40,947 bases of DNA from NCBI RefSeq assembly GCF_000429345.1, contig NZ_AUBR01000030.1, forward strand, positions 1-40,947, written 5' to 3'. Source of the DNA: Desulfovirgula thermocuniculi DSM 16036. GTDB taxonomy: Bacteria > Bacillota > Desulfotomaculia > Desulfotomaculales > Desulfovirgulaceae. The position numbers and the translations under genes were made by a program. The notes under the pieces are model-generated. The model was not told where the DNA came from. It made no database searches and saw only the letters and a list, made by a program, of their open reading frames with translations. This document shows positions 40,484 through 40,947 of the stretch, piece by piece (the stretch's first letter is position 1; the number at the start of each line of letters is the position of its first letter).

Positions 40484-40516
40484 CATCCTCCCCCCAATAA
40501 ATTGGGGGGCATCCCG
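40480..40516 (-). mobile_element. IS605-type right end of the minus-strand element
   Basis: On the minus strand the unit runs from 40516 to 40480 and ends in GTCAC, with the CCCCCCAATTTATTGGGGGG hairpin inside. It differs from the left-hand copy (431-467) at three of 37 positions by my alignment. The adjoining bases on the minus strand, TTCGCCACCCCTATCGCC, are the end of the SLH gene and would be the guide of this element's TnpB. The terminal bases also supply the TGA that ends the SLH reading frame. Confidence 0.75.
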
Positions 40517-40620
40517 TCGCGGGACGGCGGCTGATCAACCGCAGGTTAGCCAGCATTCCCCGGATGACCCGGATCATCACCTTGGCCTTTGGGGGTGTCA
40601 CGCTCCCCTTTCTCCCAGGG
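40480..40620 (-). ncRNA. Candidate omega RNA scaffold of the right-hand TnpB
   Basis: About 105 nt of non-coding DNA lie between the tnpB stop and the right end. In this family the guide RNA is made from exactly this place. A CCCG-TCG-CGGG hairpin (40513-40523) and a GATGACCCGGATCATC inverted repeat (40562-40577) are visible. The 5' end is unknown and may reach into tnpB. Confidence 0.45.
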
Positions 40621-40947
40621 TCATGCCCCGAGAGCATCGAGCCCTCTGGCGGCAATATTTAACGCCCCAACCCTGTCCGCATCGGACTGGTACCCGCACC
40701 TGACGCACCTGAACCAGGCATGGGTTTTCCGGTTGTAGCGGGAAACATTCCCGCACCGCGGACAGGTCTTGGAGGTTTCCTTGGGGTCGACGTAGATTAC
40801 GGGCACCCCGGCAAGGGCGGCCTTGTATGCGATGAACGAAGCCAGCTCCCGGAAGTTCCAGCCCGACATCATGCGGTTGAACTTCTTGGAGCCTTTGGCC
40901 CGTTCCCGGATGCCCAGCAGGTTTTCCAGCGCAATGGCCGCGCTTTT
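40621..40947 (-). CDS. tnpB: TnpB-type RNA-guided nuclease, C-terminal part, second element
   Basis: The frame is open to the right edge. It reads KSAAIALENLLGIRERAKG, the RuvC-II motif with the catalytic Glu, then MSGWNFRELASFIAYKA, VDPKETSKTCPRCGN...RCVRCGY (zinc ribbon), and DADRVGALNIA with the RuvC-III Asp. So the visible part looks intact. It belongs to a different TnpB lineage from the left-hand copy: the protein ends six or so residues after NIAARG, and its zinc ribbon and flanks differ. Yet the right ends are nearly identical. The upstream part and left end are outside the window. Confidence 0.88.
   Translation of the reverse strand, partial: KSAAIALENLLGIRERAKGSKKFNRMMSGWNFRELASFIAYKAALAGVPVIYVDPKETSKTCPRCGNVSRYNRKTHAWFRCVRCGYQSDADRVGALNIAARGLDALGA

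Noticed and set aside
1-40947. CRISPR array, tRNA or rRNA genes
   Set aside because: No regularly spaced direct repeats of CRISPR length and no tRNA- or rRNA-like segments were noticed on either strand; the only guide-RNA-like elements are the tnpB right ends.

Overview
The window looks like chromosomal DNA of a GC-rich, anaerobic, endospore-forming member of the Firmicutes (Clostridia of the Moorella / Peptococcaceae kind). This is an inference from gene content: a FapR-controlled fatty-acid operon with FabK, a GerAB germination permease, CotF/ferritin-like small proteins, an ADP-forming acyl-CoA synthetase, SLH surface anchoring, a TRAP-type leader, frequent GTG/TTG starts and strong GGAGG ribosome sites. 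No rRNA, tRNA or CRISPR array was seen.

Layout. 1-470: 3' end of an IS200/IS605-type tnpB with its right end. 485-1268: TtcA/TilS-type PP-loop enzyme. 1251-2700: an AT-richer pair, FlK-like thioesterase and divergent LysR regulator sharing a palindromic operator. 3018-6185: ADP-forming acyl-CoA synthetase plus a BioD-like/DRTGG protein. 6221-15674: yceD-rpmF, then the FapR box and fapR-plsX-fabH-fabK-fabD-fabG-acpP-fabF-rnc-ftsY, mostly translationally coupled; smc is not between rnc and ftsY. 15688-20652: two paralogous FAD oxidoreductases around an orphan gerAB, two related small membrane proteins with a 30-residue membrane peptide between them, and two tandem CotF/ferritin-like mini-proteins.

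20786-25907: mtnP-mtnA-ahcY-class II aldolase-mtaD, one run that can take methylthioadenosine, 5'-deoxyadenosine and S-adenosylhomocysteine through deamination, phosphorolysis, isomerisation and aldol cleavage. The phosphorylase carries an Asn in its base pocket, as in 6-oxopurine enzymes, so deamination probably comes first. 25973-31115: an RlmI-like methyltransferase, then cdaR, glycerate kinase and a GntP permease, with inverted TTGTTCA sites between cdaR and the kinase gene. 31166-31404 is a frameshifted PIN-domain relic. 31425-33498: a CBS protein, then a DUF523 (TudS-like) protein translationally coupled to a PP-loop ATPase.

33502-36640 (minus strand): pabA-pabB-pabC behind a leader with eleven NAG triplets, nine of them at an exact 5-nt period, and a terminator just before pabA. 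This is a textbook TRAP (MtrB) attenuator on a p-aminobenzoate operon. 36898-38305: a glutamine-amidotransferase-like protein and a macrodomain protein. 38413-40483: a cobalamin riboswitch with terminator ahead of a secreted SLH-anchored alpha/alpha-toroid protein, architecturally reminiscent of the N-terminal domain of intrinsic factor/transcobalamin. It is the best candidate here for an undescribed system: a surface corrinoid-binding protein. The window closes with a second, different tnpB on the minus strand whose right end is almost identical to the first and supplies the stop codon of the SLH gene.
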